From: Pachypanchax playfairii
Lineage: Eukaryota; Chordata; Actinopteri; Cyprinodontiformes; Aplocheilidae
Direction of reading: 5' to 3'
Length of the DNA: 64,000 nt
NCBI GenBank assembly: GCA_006937955.1
Contig: SSNP01000154.1
Span: 197,972-261,971 of the forward strand
Shown: positions 51,096 to 61,420 of the stretch, piece after piece
Position numbering within the stretch: the stretch's first letter is position 1
Layout of the letters: each line of letters starts with the position of its first letter
Notes under the pieces: generated by a model
What the model saw: the letters and a program-made list of their open reading frames with translations, nothing else
The model's database searches: none
Told to the model about the DNA's origin: nothing
Made by a program: the position numbers and the translations under genes

Positions 51096-51200
51096 TCAGG
51101 TGTAGGTAATCTGCCTCACTCTCCAGCGCTGCTTCCTCACTGAAAGGAGATGACTCACCCGACACAGAAAACACAGCACACACAAACACTGAACTTGACA
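51096..51200 (-). repeat. 5' LTR stub of the Gypsy element
   Basis: On the minus strand it starts TGTCAAGTTCAGTGTTTG and matches the first 105 bp of the LTR. It then joins RT coding sequence abruptly at about 51095. The ATAAA target duplication follows on the + side. The joint marks a single large internal deletion. Confidence 0.85.
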
Positions 51201-51203
51201 ATA

Positions 51204-51938
51204 AATGGGAGTGACTGGCGGACTAAGGAGGCGTGGCATTCTGTGCTGTGACTGACATGTCACTCTGACTGACACGAATGCGCCAGAGATGGACAGGTGA
51301 AATGGGGGAATATTTGGATGAGACAAGCAGCTCTGCAGTCTCATTTATAAAACATTGTGTAGAATCCCGACTAAAAGTGTATGTACGACCAAAACAAAAA
51401 GTTTGCGTACGCCAAAAAAATTTCCAATTTACAAAACCATGCGTATGCACAGTTGTAAGCAATTTCCCGTTTATGAATCACACTCTACCTGAAAGTTTGC
51501 ACACGTGAATTTGACTAATGTCCCGCCCTGAACACGCCCAAACCAGGCCATATAAGGTCAATGCAAAGCAGGACATGAATATTGATGAATATGAGGAACA
51601 CGGGGAATATGGCGAGTAAACAAAAAAAAACAAGAAGATAAACTTCACAGAGACGGAAACTGAAGTGTTATTTGGTGGAAACAGCAGCGGTGTCACAAAT
51701 AAAAGAAAAAACTACGAGTGGCAGCGTCTGCAGTTCAGACTGTCAGTGCAGCTGACAGGATGGTGTACGGTCTTGTGTCAGAGAAGGAGGGCGACACCGA
51801 CCTGACAGAAACAACAAATAAAGCGGTATTAAGCACCTTTTATAATACGTGGCTACGTTAACAAATTTTAGCATGTTTTAAGGAGACAGACTAATATGCT
51901 GAGTCTTTTCAGCATTTGCACATTTGGTAGAAGGCGAG
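51204..51938. repeat. 735-bp block, copy 2 (native context)
   Basis: It continues without interruption into more Harbinger sequence (51939-52194). The copy at 48072 stops at a gap. This is therefore likely the original location. Confidence 0.9.
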
Positions 51939-52194
51939 GACGAGGATGAGACTTCCCCCAGCACCAGTGCTGCGCATCCAGTGGTTGGGTTCTGACTGAA
52001 GCTGTGATACAGACACAGAGAGACTCCATCAGGCTATTAATTCCGTGACCAATGAATTAAAAGAAATAAGGATTGTGTTTTGCGACATGATGACAGCCGT
52101 TGGTGCCTTAAATGATACATTAAAAGACATTTACACTTTACAGCTTTTACATATGAATTTGAAAACTATTTATTGGAAATAAATATCTAAAACC
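51336..52194 (+). mobile_element. Harbinger element without a right end
   Basis: CTG (51333-51335) precedes CAGTCTCATTTATAAAAC, close to the left end of the element at 52198. Internal sequence shows TACGACCAAAAC / GCGTACGCC words typical of this family's subterminal region. No inverted copy closes it: the next element's left end begins directly. It may be an internally deleted copy, or the second element may have inserted at its tail. Confidence 0.6.
51640..52170 (+). pseudogene. Harbinger Myb-like accessory gene, decayed
   Basis: Frame-broken pieces include FTETET followed by VLFGGNSSGVTNKRKNYEWQ (the Myb/SANT-like domain, with an internal deletion). After the acidic DEDETSPSTSAAHP come SVTNELKEIRIVFCDMM and VGALNDTLKDIY near the C-terminus. 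It resembles NAIF1-type Harbinger DNA-binding proteins. The first half is also present in the duplicated block at 48072-48806. Confidence 0.6.
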
Positions 52195-52197
52195 CTG

Positions 52198-53591
52198 GGG
52201 TCTCATTTATGAAACTTTGCGCAGAATCCTTACTAAAACCGTACTTAAGCTCAGCAAAAAAAATATACTCACGCCAAGTAAGTTTTGGACCTACTGTATA
52301 AAACATGGCGTACGCACAGCTGCACGCAATCTTCGCTTTATATATCACACTTTACCTAGAAATGTGCTCAGGTGTTTCTGGATCACATCCCGCCCTCAAC
52401 ACACCCACTTTCTGCCATAAACAGTCAACGCAAAGTGCCTTGAGAATCTCATGCATATTAATAAGCCGGCTAATCCACCGCAGATCAAGGAAGATCAAGT
52501 AAGCGCAACTTCACCGAAGCAGAAATTGAGGTAGTACTTGTGGGTGAGGTGGAAAAATGAAATGAAGTGCTTTTTGGAGGTCACAGCAGTGGCATAACAA
52601 ATAAGAGAAAATCCATGGAGTGGCACAGCGTTGCTGAAGCCGTCAATGCTGTGAGTTCATCAGAGAGATCTGCGGCAGATATAAAAAAATGGTCTGATCT
52701 GAAGGTGGAGGTAAAAAAAAAAATGGCTTGCCACCGCCAGTGTGTGTCTGCCACTGGAGGACCCCCTAGTACCTCTGTTTCCCCACAGCTCGCTGTTAGG
52801 ATCTCAGCAGTACTACTTTATGGCATCATGCTGTAGAAGGAGGGAGACACTGACCATGTAGAGGAGACTAAGCCTTTTATTATTACAGATCAAATGTGTC
52901 CGTCATTAAAATATAAAACAAAACCAAATCTCGTTGTTTCCCCCCGTGTGACTCTGGACGAAGTGTCCAACGAGGCATCCCGGACATGCAAGGATGTGGC
53001 TGCAGGGTCGACCTGTATTACCAGTGCACCTCAGGCGCATGGCGCATAGCGCACCTGGAGGTGGCTGGGTGCTAACTGACACTGTCCAGCAGGCACAGAG
53101 GGACATGATTAGTGCGGTGAACAAACTGCGAGAAGAACTGCACAAAATATGTGACGTCCAGACTGAAATTTCAGGCACACCTAGAGAATTAAAAATTGTA
53201 CAAAAATAAAAAATCATGCCTTCTGTGTTGGTCCTATAAACGATGCATGACATTTTGTCTCAATCTGGCCCCCAGCTGATATTCCGCATGTCGGGCAGGG
53301 GCTGTGTGTGTGTCTGTGTGTGGGTGGGGTGGGGTTGGTGTTGTTCTGTGTGTGCACGAAGCGGTACAATCGATAATGCTGCTGGAATTAATAATTTTAT
53401 CCTTCTCAGTAGCAACACTGCAGGTGCTCTCCATGTGCAAAATGTGTGTAGGCCAGGTCCTTACTCAACTTAAAGTTGCGCACATTTTTCCGCTACTTTT
53501 TTTTCTATAAATCCCAAAGTTTGTGTGGAAAGTTGCTTATGCAGTTTTCCGACCCCGTTTTGTGCGTAAACAAGCTTTATAAATGAGACCC
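52198..53591 (+). mobile_element. Harbinger element with CTG target duplication
   Basis: Ends GGGTCTCATTTATGAA and, inverted, GGGTCTCATTTATAAAG, flanked by CTG at 52195-52197 and 53592-53594; some Harbinger families use CWG rather than TWA targets. The 1.39-kb element carries only the Myb-like gene. The nuclease gene is absent. Confidence 0.75.
52500..53209 (+). pseudogene. Harbinger Myb-like (NAIF1-type) gene, broken
   Basis: The N-terminal RNFTEAEIEVVLVGEVEK is followed by a TGA stop at about 52558, then VLFGGHSSGITNKRKSMEWH and SSSERSAADIKKWSDLKVEV. Together these form the Myb/SANT-like trihelix domain. After frame changes the C-terminus reads VQQAQRDMISAVNKLREELH and stops at 53209. Such proteins carry the Harbinger transposase to the nucleus and to transposon ends. 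This copy cannot make a full protein. Confidence 0.7.
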
Positions 53592-53788
53592 CTGGTCGCA
53601 AAGATTATTACAAACATTTGTTCTGTACAAATCTCCTATTTCCTACAAAATTTGGAGTTCATAAACATTTGTGGAATAATTTCCAGCATGAAATGGATTA
53701 CCGTGACCAGTCCGGTTCGAGCATTTGCCGATGTCACACAGTGATGGTTCACGTATCAGATGAAAGCTTAGGTCACAAGGAACACATA
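53592..53788. other. Short spacer between two DNA transposons
   Basis: About 200 bp with no clear feature. It could contain the missing tail of the first Harbinger copy. Confidence 0.35.
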
Positions 53789-54138
53789 CACTCACCGGCC
53801 ACTTTATTAGGTACACCATGCTAGTAACGGGTTGGACCCCCTTTTGCCTTCAGAACTGCCTCAATTCTTCATGGCATAGATTCAACAAGGTGCTGGAAGC
53901 ATTCCTCAGAGATTTTGGTCCATATTGACATGATGGCATCACACAGTTGGCGCAGATTTGTCGGCTGCACATCCGTGATGCGAATCTCCCGTTCCACCAC
54001 ATCCCAAAGATGCTCTATTGGATTGAGATCTGATGACTGTGGAGGCCATTTGAGTACAGTGAACTCATTGTCATGTTCAAGAAATTAAGTGTTAACGAGC
54101 AGTTGGACAGGTGTACCTAATAAAGTGGCCGGTGAGTG
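53789..54138 (-). mobile_element. Tc1/mariner MITE with perfect terminal repeats
   Basis: The ends start CACTCACCGGCCACTTTATT and match perfectly over about 29 bp, flanked by TA (53787-53788, 54139-54140). The minus strand keeps the last part of the transposase gene (WDVVEREIRITDVQPTNLRQ and ISEECFQHLVESMP) with a stop, so it is an internal-deletion derivative. It is a very common fish element. Confidence 0.92.
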
Positions 54139-54140
54139 TA

Positions 54141-54400
54141 GACACCATCCTCACTTTGCTTCAGAACGAAAGGAGATACAGAGATGGCGTGTTTTGCTGA
54201 CCTGCTCTCTCTGGGAGAGGAAAGTAACACAAACCTTGTTTGCGCTTTTCTGGCACACTTTGAGGTGTGGGCCGAAAGCCTAAAGGTCCCCATTTTCCAC
54301 ACCCACTATCCCCAGTCCCTGGTAGTGATCGAGATGGGGTATGATATAGGTGGGGTGGTGGTGGAGCTAAGAGGGTTCAGGGATGTTACCACCCCATCTC
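54141..54400. other. Unassigned spacer
   Basis: No supported feature. Open frames here lack domain signals. Confidence 0.4.
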
Positions 54401-57400
54401 CTACTACTACTACTACTACTACTACTACTGTCATTTAGCAGACGCTTTTATCCAAAGCGACTTACATTGAGAGAACATACAAGCAAGAATTCAAAGAGAA
54501 GGAAAAAAATATAAGGAGGCGGACTGTTTGGAGTCCAGTTTAATTCCGACGCTGATACATCAAGTGTAACAAATTCTTTTTTTTTTTTTTTTTTTTTGTG
54601 GGAGATAAATTCTCAAATCGCTATCATAAATCATAAATTAATCCTACATTAAGACTGAAAGTGTTCTTTAAAGAGGTAAGTCTGCTCTTAAAAGTAGCTG
54701 CAGACTCTGAGGATCGGACCGAGTTTGGTAGGTCATTCCTCCATCGGGGGACAACAGAGGAGAAGAGTTTGGAACATGATCTCATGCCACGTTGTGGTGG
54801 AAGCGCTAGGCGTCTTTCAGCGGCTGAGCGTAGCTGACGCGTGGGAATGTAGGTTTGGATGAAGGAGTGAAGGTAAGTAGGAGCTGTGTGTGTTAGAGTC
54901 TGGTAAGCCAGAAGCAGAGCTTTGTATTTGATGCGTGCTGCAACTGGAAGCCAGTGCAGGGAAATGAGCAGCGGAGTGACATGAGCCCTCTTGGGCTGGT
55001 TGAAGACCAGACGTGATGCTGCGTTCTGAATCATCTGCAGAGGTTTAACCGAGGACGCCGGAAGACCGGCCAGCAATGAGTTGCAGTAGTCGATCCGGGA
55101 CAAGACCAGGGCCTGGACCAGAAGCTGTGTGGTGTGGTCTGTGAGGAAGGCTCTGATTTTCCTGATGTTGTAAAGCGCGAATCGACATGAGCGGCAAAGG
55201 AGTTAACCTGCTCTTTGAAGGACAGCTGGTTGTCCAGTATGACACCAAGGTTTCTGGCGGAGGTTTTGGGGAACAGCGTGATGGAGTCAAGCTGCACGCT
55301 TATCTGAGGAGGTAAGGAGTTACTGGCAGGACAGACAATGAGGTCAGTTTTGGACAGATTAAGCTGAAGGTGGCGATCCCTCATCCACGCCGAGATATCT
55401 GAGAGGCAAGCAGATATCCGCACTGAGACGGATGTATCGTCTGGAGGGAACGAGAGGAGGAGCTGAGTGTCGTCAGCGTAGCAATGGTATGAGAAGCCAT
55501 GGGAGCGAATGATCTCGCCTAATGAGGTGGTGTATAAAGAGAAGAGGAGAGGACCAAGGACCGAGCCCTGCGGGACACCCGTCGCCAGCTCATGCAGACT
55601 GGACATCTGTCCATGCCACGAGACTCTGAAAGATCTTTCCGCAAGGTACGAGGTGAACCACGAGAGGACCGGTCCCGAGATGCCAAGCTTAGATAGCGTC
55701 GAGAGGAGAATGAGGTGGTTGACGGTGTCAAAAGCAGCAGACAGGTCAAGGAGTACGAGTACTGAGGAGAGACCAGCCGATCTGGCAACCCGTAGTGACT
55801 CTGCAACTGAGAGAAGAGCGGTTTCAGTGGAATGGCCTCGCTTAAAGCCTGATTGATAAGGATCAAGTAGGTCGTTGTCGTGGAGGAACTGTGAGACTTG
55901 AGTGAAAACGGCTCGCTCTAGGATCTTGGACATGAACGGTAGGAGCGAGACTGGCCGGTAGTTTCCTACCTGGGCCGGGTCGAGCGACGGTTTTTTCAGC
56001 AGCGGAGTGACAGTGGCTTGCTTGAAAACTGAAGGAAAGATGCCAGTTTTCATGGAAGAGTTTATAATGTGGGTTATTGCAGGTTTGACAGCAGGAAGAA
56101 TGCTCAGCAGGATATCTGTAGGAATCGGATCCAGAGGACACGTGGTTGGGTTAGATTCCACTACGAGTCGGGAGACTTCGTCCTCATTCAGTAAGCGGAA
56201 GGAGCAGAGCGATTGACCGGAGGAAGGATGGACCAGACTGTGATTGTCAGGCTCAGAAAACTGATTTTTAATGGAGGCGATTTTGTCGGTGAAGTAGGTG
56301 GCGAACATGTCTGCAGTCAGCCCGGTGGGTGGCTGAGCAGGTGGAGGACGGATAAGAGTATTGAATGTCTTGAATAGTTTTCCCATGCTAGGAGCATTTT
56401 GGATTTTGTTTTGATAAAAAGCTATCTTGGCAGCCTTTAAGCAGGATGTGAAGCTAGAGAGCTTTTGCTGGTATTCGGACAAGTCAGAGAGATTTTTGGA
56501 TTTGCGCCATTTCCTTTCAGCTGCTCTCAAACCAGCTCTGTGATCCCTCAGAGTGTCTGTGAGCCACGGACTAGGACGCTGCCGGGCGGCCAGCTTTGAC
56601 ACACGAGGGCAGACTTCGTCCAGAGAAGAAGCTAGTGAGGAGCAGAGCGTCTCTGTTGCGTCATTTACAGGCAGAGTTGAGAGCACCGAGTAGGAAGGGA
56701 GGGAGGAGCAGACATGCTCCGATAGCTGCGAGGGAGTGAGAGATTGAAGGTTTCTGCGGTAGGAGACAGTCTTTACTTTTGCGTTAGGTACGTAAGGGAT
56801 GGAGATGCAGAATTTAATCAGGAAGTGGTCTGAGAGGTGCAGTGGTGTGACTTGCACGTTACCTGCAGTGCAGTTTCTGGTCAGTACCAGGTCCAGTGTG
56901 TTGCCAGCTCTGTGTGTTGGGGGAGTCTGGACCAGATTGAGATTGAAGGAGTGGACCAGGGCCAGAAAGTTATGAGCTTGCATTTTATCAATATGAATGT
57001 TCATGTCGCCCATAACTATTAAAGGGGAGTTATCATCTGGAATGTCGGATAGGATTGTGTCCAGTTCGTCCATAAATTGCTCCATGTTGCCTCCCGGAGG
57101 GCGGTAAATAACCAAAACATAAGCAGCGACGGGCTTAGAGATTCGTAATGCATGAAATTCGAATGAGGAGCAGGTAGTAGTGGTTTGCAAGGAGGAAAAT
57201 TTCCACATTTTGGAAATCAGGATGCCTGTACCGCCTCCTCGCCCAGCAGGACGAGGAGTGTGTGTGAATTCTGCATGAGAAGAGAGGGCAGCCGGTGTTG
57301 CTGTGTTGTCAGGACGGATCCAGGTCTCGGTCAGGGCTAGGACCTGTATATCGGAGAGGTGCGGCAGAGAACTGATGAACTCTGTTTTGTTAACTGCGGA

Positions 57401-57712
57401 CTGACAGTTCCAGAGGCCGAGGGTAACGGAGGCAGTGGCAGCCCGACACGCCATGGGCTGGATGAGGCAGTGCGGATTACGTTGTCTATAGAGAGTGCGG
57501 CGAGGTCTGTGCCCAACTATGACTGGGATGTGTGATTTGCACATGGTGTCTGTGTAGTGGTTTGTAATTACTGTGCTCGGTGGACTCGCGCAGGTAGACT
57601 CGCAGGTCTTGACCCTCTGTGGTCTTAACCGATGTGGGACCAAACTCGCTGACGCCTCGCTGACGCTCAGCCTAATGTGTCTGGCTATATACCTAACAAT
57701 CACACAGTTGAT
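54401..57712 (-). mobile_element. Nearly complete L2 LINE
   Basis: On the minus strand: ORF with endonuclease and RT, a short 3' UTR, the conserved tail TAAGTCGCTTTGGATAAAAG followed by CGTCTGCTAAATGAC, and a (TAG)n repeat tail at 54401-54429. One frame change near 55170 separates the last 180 codons. A T run (54574-54596) interrupts the 3' UTR. The 5' boundary is estimated. The long open frame shows that it is fairly young. Confidence 0.88.
54624..57703 (-). pseudogene. L2 LINE endonuclease-reverse transcriptase, one frameshift
   Basis: The AP endonuclease domain includes LGLWNCQSAVNKTEF, VLALTETWIRP, LVIYRPPGGNM, VMGDMNIHIDK and LSDHFLIKF. RT includes NYRPVSLLPFMSKILERAVF, LVLLDLSAAFDTVNH, GVPQGSVLGPLLFSLYT and the catalytic CYADDTQLLLSF. 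The usual start is an internal ATG (about 57545, MCKSHIPV, or about 57453, MACRAATA); the frame is open further upstream. After DNQLSFKEQV the frame shifts near 55170 and resumes at SRIDYCNSLLAGLPASSVKP to a stop near 54624. The protein nicks target DNA and copies LINE RNA. Loss of the thumb by the frameshift should inactivate it. Confidence 0.9.
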
Positions 57713-57758
57713 TGGCTAAGCTAATTGCAACAGGCTGACACCTGCGTGACCGCCCCAG

Positions 57759-58117
57759 TATTACGTAACCCGCGTCACCAGTTTCGCCCGGAAGTAAACA
57801 AAAATCGAAACCACCACACCTGAATTATCTGTTACCTTGCTCTACTGAAATCCCTGCTTGTTCTGCCGTGAACAGTAAGTTACTCGCTTTTAAACGGGAT
57901 TTTTTTTTCGCCTCAAATCACGTGACCCGCGTCACGTATTACGTAACCCGCGTCACCAGTTTCGCCCGGAAGTAAACGAAAATCGAAACCACCACACCTG
58001 AATTATCTGTTACCTTGCTCTACTGAAATCCCTGCTTGTTCTGCCGTGAACAGTAAGTTACTCGCTTTTAAACGGGATTTTTTTTTTTTCGCCTCAAATC
58101 ACGTGACCCGCGTCACG
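57759..58117 (-). repeat. Two tandem ~178-bp units upstream of the L2
   Basis: Unit 1 is 57759-57936 and unit 2 is 57937-58117. They are almost identical, with one substitution (AAACAAAAAT against AAACGAAAAT) and a few extra T in a T run. Each holds several CACGTGACCCGCGTCACG-like CpG palindromes. The word CGCCCCAGTATTACG occurs before and after the array. In L2 orientation they lie just upstream of the coding region, where a LINE 5' promoter would be. Confidence 0.88.
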
Positions 58118-58225
58118 TATTTCCGCCCCAGTATTACGATCTCCTACCTCGCAATACCCCCCTTCTCCATTAACAACCTAAAGCCCCACTAGGCCAGTTA
58201 AAAAAAAACACGTTCAGGTAGTGGG

Positions 58226-59788
58226 TTCGAGCACTGGACAAAGGGCGGTACCTTCGCCACTTTGAGGACCTGGCCGCAAAAATGGTGAAGCCTCTCAGGT
58301 GCCGCATCGAGCAGGTGCACCTGCTCAAATGGCCCAACTGCCCCCTGTCCTGAGGCAGGCCTTTTCAGCATGCCCCACCTCTGGAGGATGCTCGAAAACA
58401 GACCCATGTTAAGCCTGTAAGCGGACCAGGAGGGGAAAACTTTGGGCCTGTTTTCATTGTGCAAACAGTGATGGAGGAGCTGACTGAAGACCTGCGGTCT
58501 CTGTACGAGACCAACAAGGGCAAGGGGGGCTACTATCCCACGTGGAAGGCCTACCAGATCAAGCTGGCTTTGGAGGAACTCATGTATGGCCATCCGCTCT
58601 CCAGCCTGGATCACGTCATATCGTGGCTCCTCGGGACCAGTGCCAGCTCGGCAGGAAGCCTGCCCCCAATAGAGAACTGGACCAGGGATAATACACAGAG
58701 GCTCAGGGTGGAGAGAGTCTTTGCCATGTCAGACTCTCTTGGGGTGGCACCATCGGTTATTGGGACTAAAATGTGGCTGGCGTTCCTTGGGGATGTGTAC
58801 CGGGACAGGCGGGTGCCCCTGGACCTGTTGAAGGCAGAGACAAATCCGGGATTGGTGAAGGGAGCAGTGCAGTTGGAGGAATTCCTGCAAAGGTTGCTGA
58901 GGTTTGAGCATTTGCCCTTCCCCACAACCTACCTTCAGTGCACCACCCTGGTGACCCAGGCTGGGCACGACCCTCTCCTGTGCCTTCAACAGGGACACGC
59001 TGAGCTGAAGATACACTGGGTCCCTGACTTTAAGTTTTACGTGGGCAGGCATGAAAAGCTTTCATGGAACCAGACACGCTATCATCAGCTCACGATCCAG
59101 GGAGTGCCCGAGTCCCATGAAACAAAGGCCTCCATGCAGGATTGCATTCTGGATGAGATTGAGCACAGGCACTTGTGCTTTCCAAGCAAGCTGAAGCCCT
59201 TCTGGGAGCAAGGTCTGCCTTGGCTTGACATGTGTCTGCGTAGGATGCCATTGACTGTCAAAGGGGACAAGTTGTTAAATTCACTGACCTTTCTGTCATG
59301 CATCGGCATGATAGAAAATAATATGTATGTTGACAACGAGTCCCTGAGAGAGTTTATGGCATCAATCGGTCTCACCCAGAAAACCATGCAGGACCTAAAC
59401 CTGCAATCAAGGTTCTGCCTCCCTAGGCGCTCTGGCTTCTCGGTTTGGAGGCTCCACGAAGACATACCATACATGTTGTCGTTGCCTCCAAATCCGCCAA
59501 GAAGCCACACCTGGAACAGCCAGTGAGAGAGAAGGAACCTCCTGAAGAGCACCTGGTGGAGGTGGACCCCCTGGAGGGAACATCCAGGGTCGTCCTGCAG
59601 AAGATAGCACTCCTTGCTGCCTCAAAAAACACCCCGCGGTCAACACAGGAGCTGTCTTTCATCTGGACCCAAACATCTCACCGAAGGAGGCGTACAAGAC
59701 ATACATGTCCTCATGCCAGACAGAGCTAATGCCAGCCCAGTCTTTTGATGCATTTAGATTAAAGAGGAATTGGCTCATGAGGGAGTAA
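58226..59788 (+). pseudogene. Unrecognised protein gene, decayed, about 500 codons
   Basis: One frame runs from about 58226 to 59526, broken only by a TGA at 58351. It continues in a second frame from about 59480 (KKPHLEQPVREKEPPEEHLV) and in a third after an A6 run at about 59625 (PAVNTGAVFHLDPNISPKEA ... FRLKRNWLM), ending at 59788. The first part has a basic/aromatic start (GRYLRHFEDLAAKMVKPL). A globular middle rich in L, W and H includes LGVAPSVIGTKMWLAFLGDV, AELKIHWVPDFKFYVGRHEK and PFWEQGLPWLDMCLRRMPL. The final 40 residues look like a small helix-turn-helix. There is no signal peptide, membrane helix or RT motif. It is clearly once coding, probably from a mobile or viral-type element or a retrocopy. 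I do not recognise the family. Confidence 0.55.
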
Positions 59789-60380
59789 TGTATTTATTTA
59801 TTTGGTTTGGTTTATTATTTTTATTTTTGGGTTAGCACACATGTTCTGTGTGTTTTTTCCCTTTTATTGTTGTTGTGATTTTTACTTCATTCTACCATTT
59901 CTTCATTGAACACACGTTCTGTGTTGTTGGCATAAAAAAAAACCTCCACATAGACTCCACAAAACACTATGCTTTTCACCCATGTCTGAGTGCAGCATCA
60001 AATGGGGTAGGAAGGTCGGACAAACACAAGAGACATACTGTTGAACTTAGACTGACGCTCACTTTCTGATTCCAGGCTCGTTGGGACCACAGCACCCCCT
60101 GGTGGCCAAAAAACAAATATAAAAACCACAGCGAAGGATTTTTACATTACCCTTTTTCTAATCTAAAATGCAAAATCTAGCATTTGTTGTAATTTGCTGC
60201 AACACCAGCAATCCTGGAAGTCTATGTCTGGGCTAAAGCACAAAAACTTTACATGAATGGTTACACTCAAGCCTTTCATGTGTGATGCGTCGACTCTCCC
60301 TGAATAACACAAACATGTCCAGGTTTTTGCTGTTTTTAAAGTGCATGTGCATGGTGCCAGTGTTACTGTACTTTTACAGC
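59789..60380. other. Spacer between two decayed genes
   Basis: A T-rich start (59790-59930), possibly the 3' UTR of the preceding gene. CCCCCTGGTGGCCA (CTCF-like) lies at about 60091-60104. There is no coding frame of note. Confidence 0.35.
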
Positions 60381-60384
60381 CTAA

Positions 60385-61277
60385 CTTAACCCGAGACATT
60401 GGCTGTCAGACTGAATCAGCAAGTTTGCTGTTGTCCAAGCCAACCTGAAGCCTGCCAGGAGAAGCAAAGGTGAATTGTCTCAATATATTATTAAGGCAAT
60501 TTGATGCCTTTGAATCTTCAATTTCTGATTTCCATTATTTGATCAATGATGTATTGCAATGCAGGCTTAGTTTGTTGTTAGTAAATTATTTTTTGCAGCC
60601 TGCAGAACAAGCTCCTAACAGGAGTGTGTCATGTGACACTGCGAGCTTTGCAGAGCTGTGTTTTTTCCCAGAGTGTCCCAGGGCGAGTTCAACACCGATG
60701 AAACGAAAAAGATGTGAGGTGTCCAATGATTCCACCTTTCACCTGGATGAAAGTGACATCACAGTAAACTGTGCGAGGTGAGATTTTAAAAAATAAACGT
60801 AAGTTACATTAATTAGGTTTTAAATCAAAAATACTGCACTTGTTTGTTCTTTTTTATTGCTATGTAACTCCTTCAATAAAATCACTCCCCACAAATCAAA
60901 AAAATATATTGTCTATGAAGAACAGCTGCTGGAGCTTTTTTGGAGGGGTCCTGTTTGTACCCCGATCTGGGAGGTTGAACAGATTACCAATGGGACACTC
61001 CTCTGTATCAAACAGCACTGCGAGCACTGTGAATATGCCAGTGAGTGGTCCAGTCAACCACTGGTGAACAGTATCCCACCAAGCAATCATATATAAGGAA
61101 GATTTAACTTGGTGTATAACATGTGCAATTTTAGTTCGGTTTGTTTTTGATGAATGCTACATTGAAAAGTTGATGAAGCTGCTTTTCGTCCATGTGGTGG
61201 AAAACCCGCAGCAGTATCAGAACTCCTGTCCCCAAAAAATCTGTACAGAGTTTGAGAAACCAGATAAGAAAGAGTGA
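60385..61277 (+). pseudogene. Kolobok-like DNA transposase, internally deleted
   Basis: Pieces in order: RDIGCQTESASLLLSK (about 60390) before a GTGAAT donor at 60471; an exon 60599-60777 with FHLDESDITV and good splice sites; KKYIVYEEQLLELFWRGPVC and EQITNGTLLCIKQHCEHCEY (about 60897-61095), a cysteine-rich module; then FDECYIEKLMKLLFVHVVEN and CTEFEKPDKKE (61145-61277). From memory this matches the start and end of a widespread fish transposase family with a QTD-like motif, a KYIVFE box and a C-terminal FERPDKEE box. The central catalytic region is gone. Family naming is tentative. Confidence 0.5.
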
Positions 61278-61420
61278 GCAGACATACAGTAGATCACAGT
61301 TTTTCAGTACATAAGGTCAGAAACAGAATATTGATAAACACAAGCCACATTTTATAATTAGTTGGGTGGCAAATATTGATAGTTGTTTTTTCACATTTAT
61401 GTATTTCACATTAGAATAAG

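Larger units (their letters stand above)
46768..51200 (-). mobile_element. Chromo-type Ty3/Gypsy element, internally deleted
   Basis: The 3' LTR is 46768-47457 and a 105-bp stub of the 5' LTR is 51096-51200. ATAAA is duplicated outside both (46763-46767, 51201-51205). On the minus strand the order is the usual RT, RNase H, integrase, GPY/F and tail. The rest of the 5' LTR, gag, protease and the start of RT are missing; the LTR stub is joined directly to RT. Integrase is interrupted by a Tc1 copy, an n gap (48807-48816) and a duplicated block. The same LTR occurs alone at 62707. Confidence 0.88.

Noticed and set aside
55509..55866. Two open frames in the L2 on both strands
   Set aside because: They overlap the RT core in other frames and are shadows.
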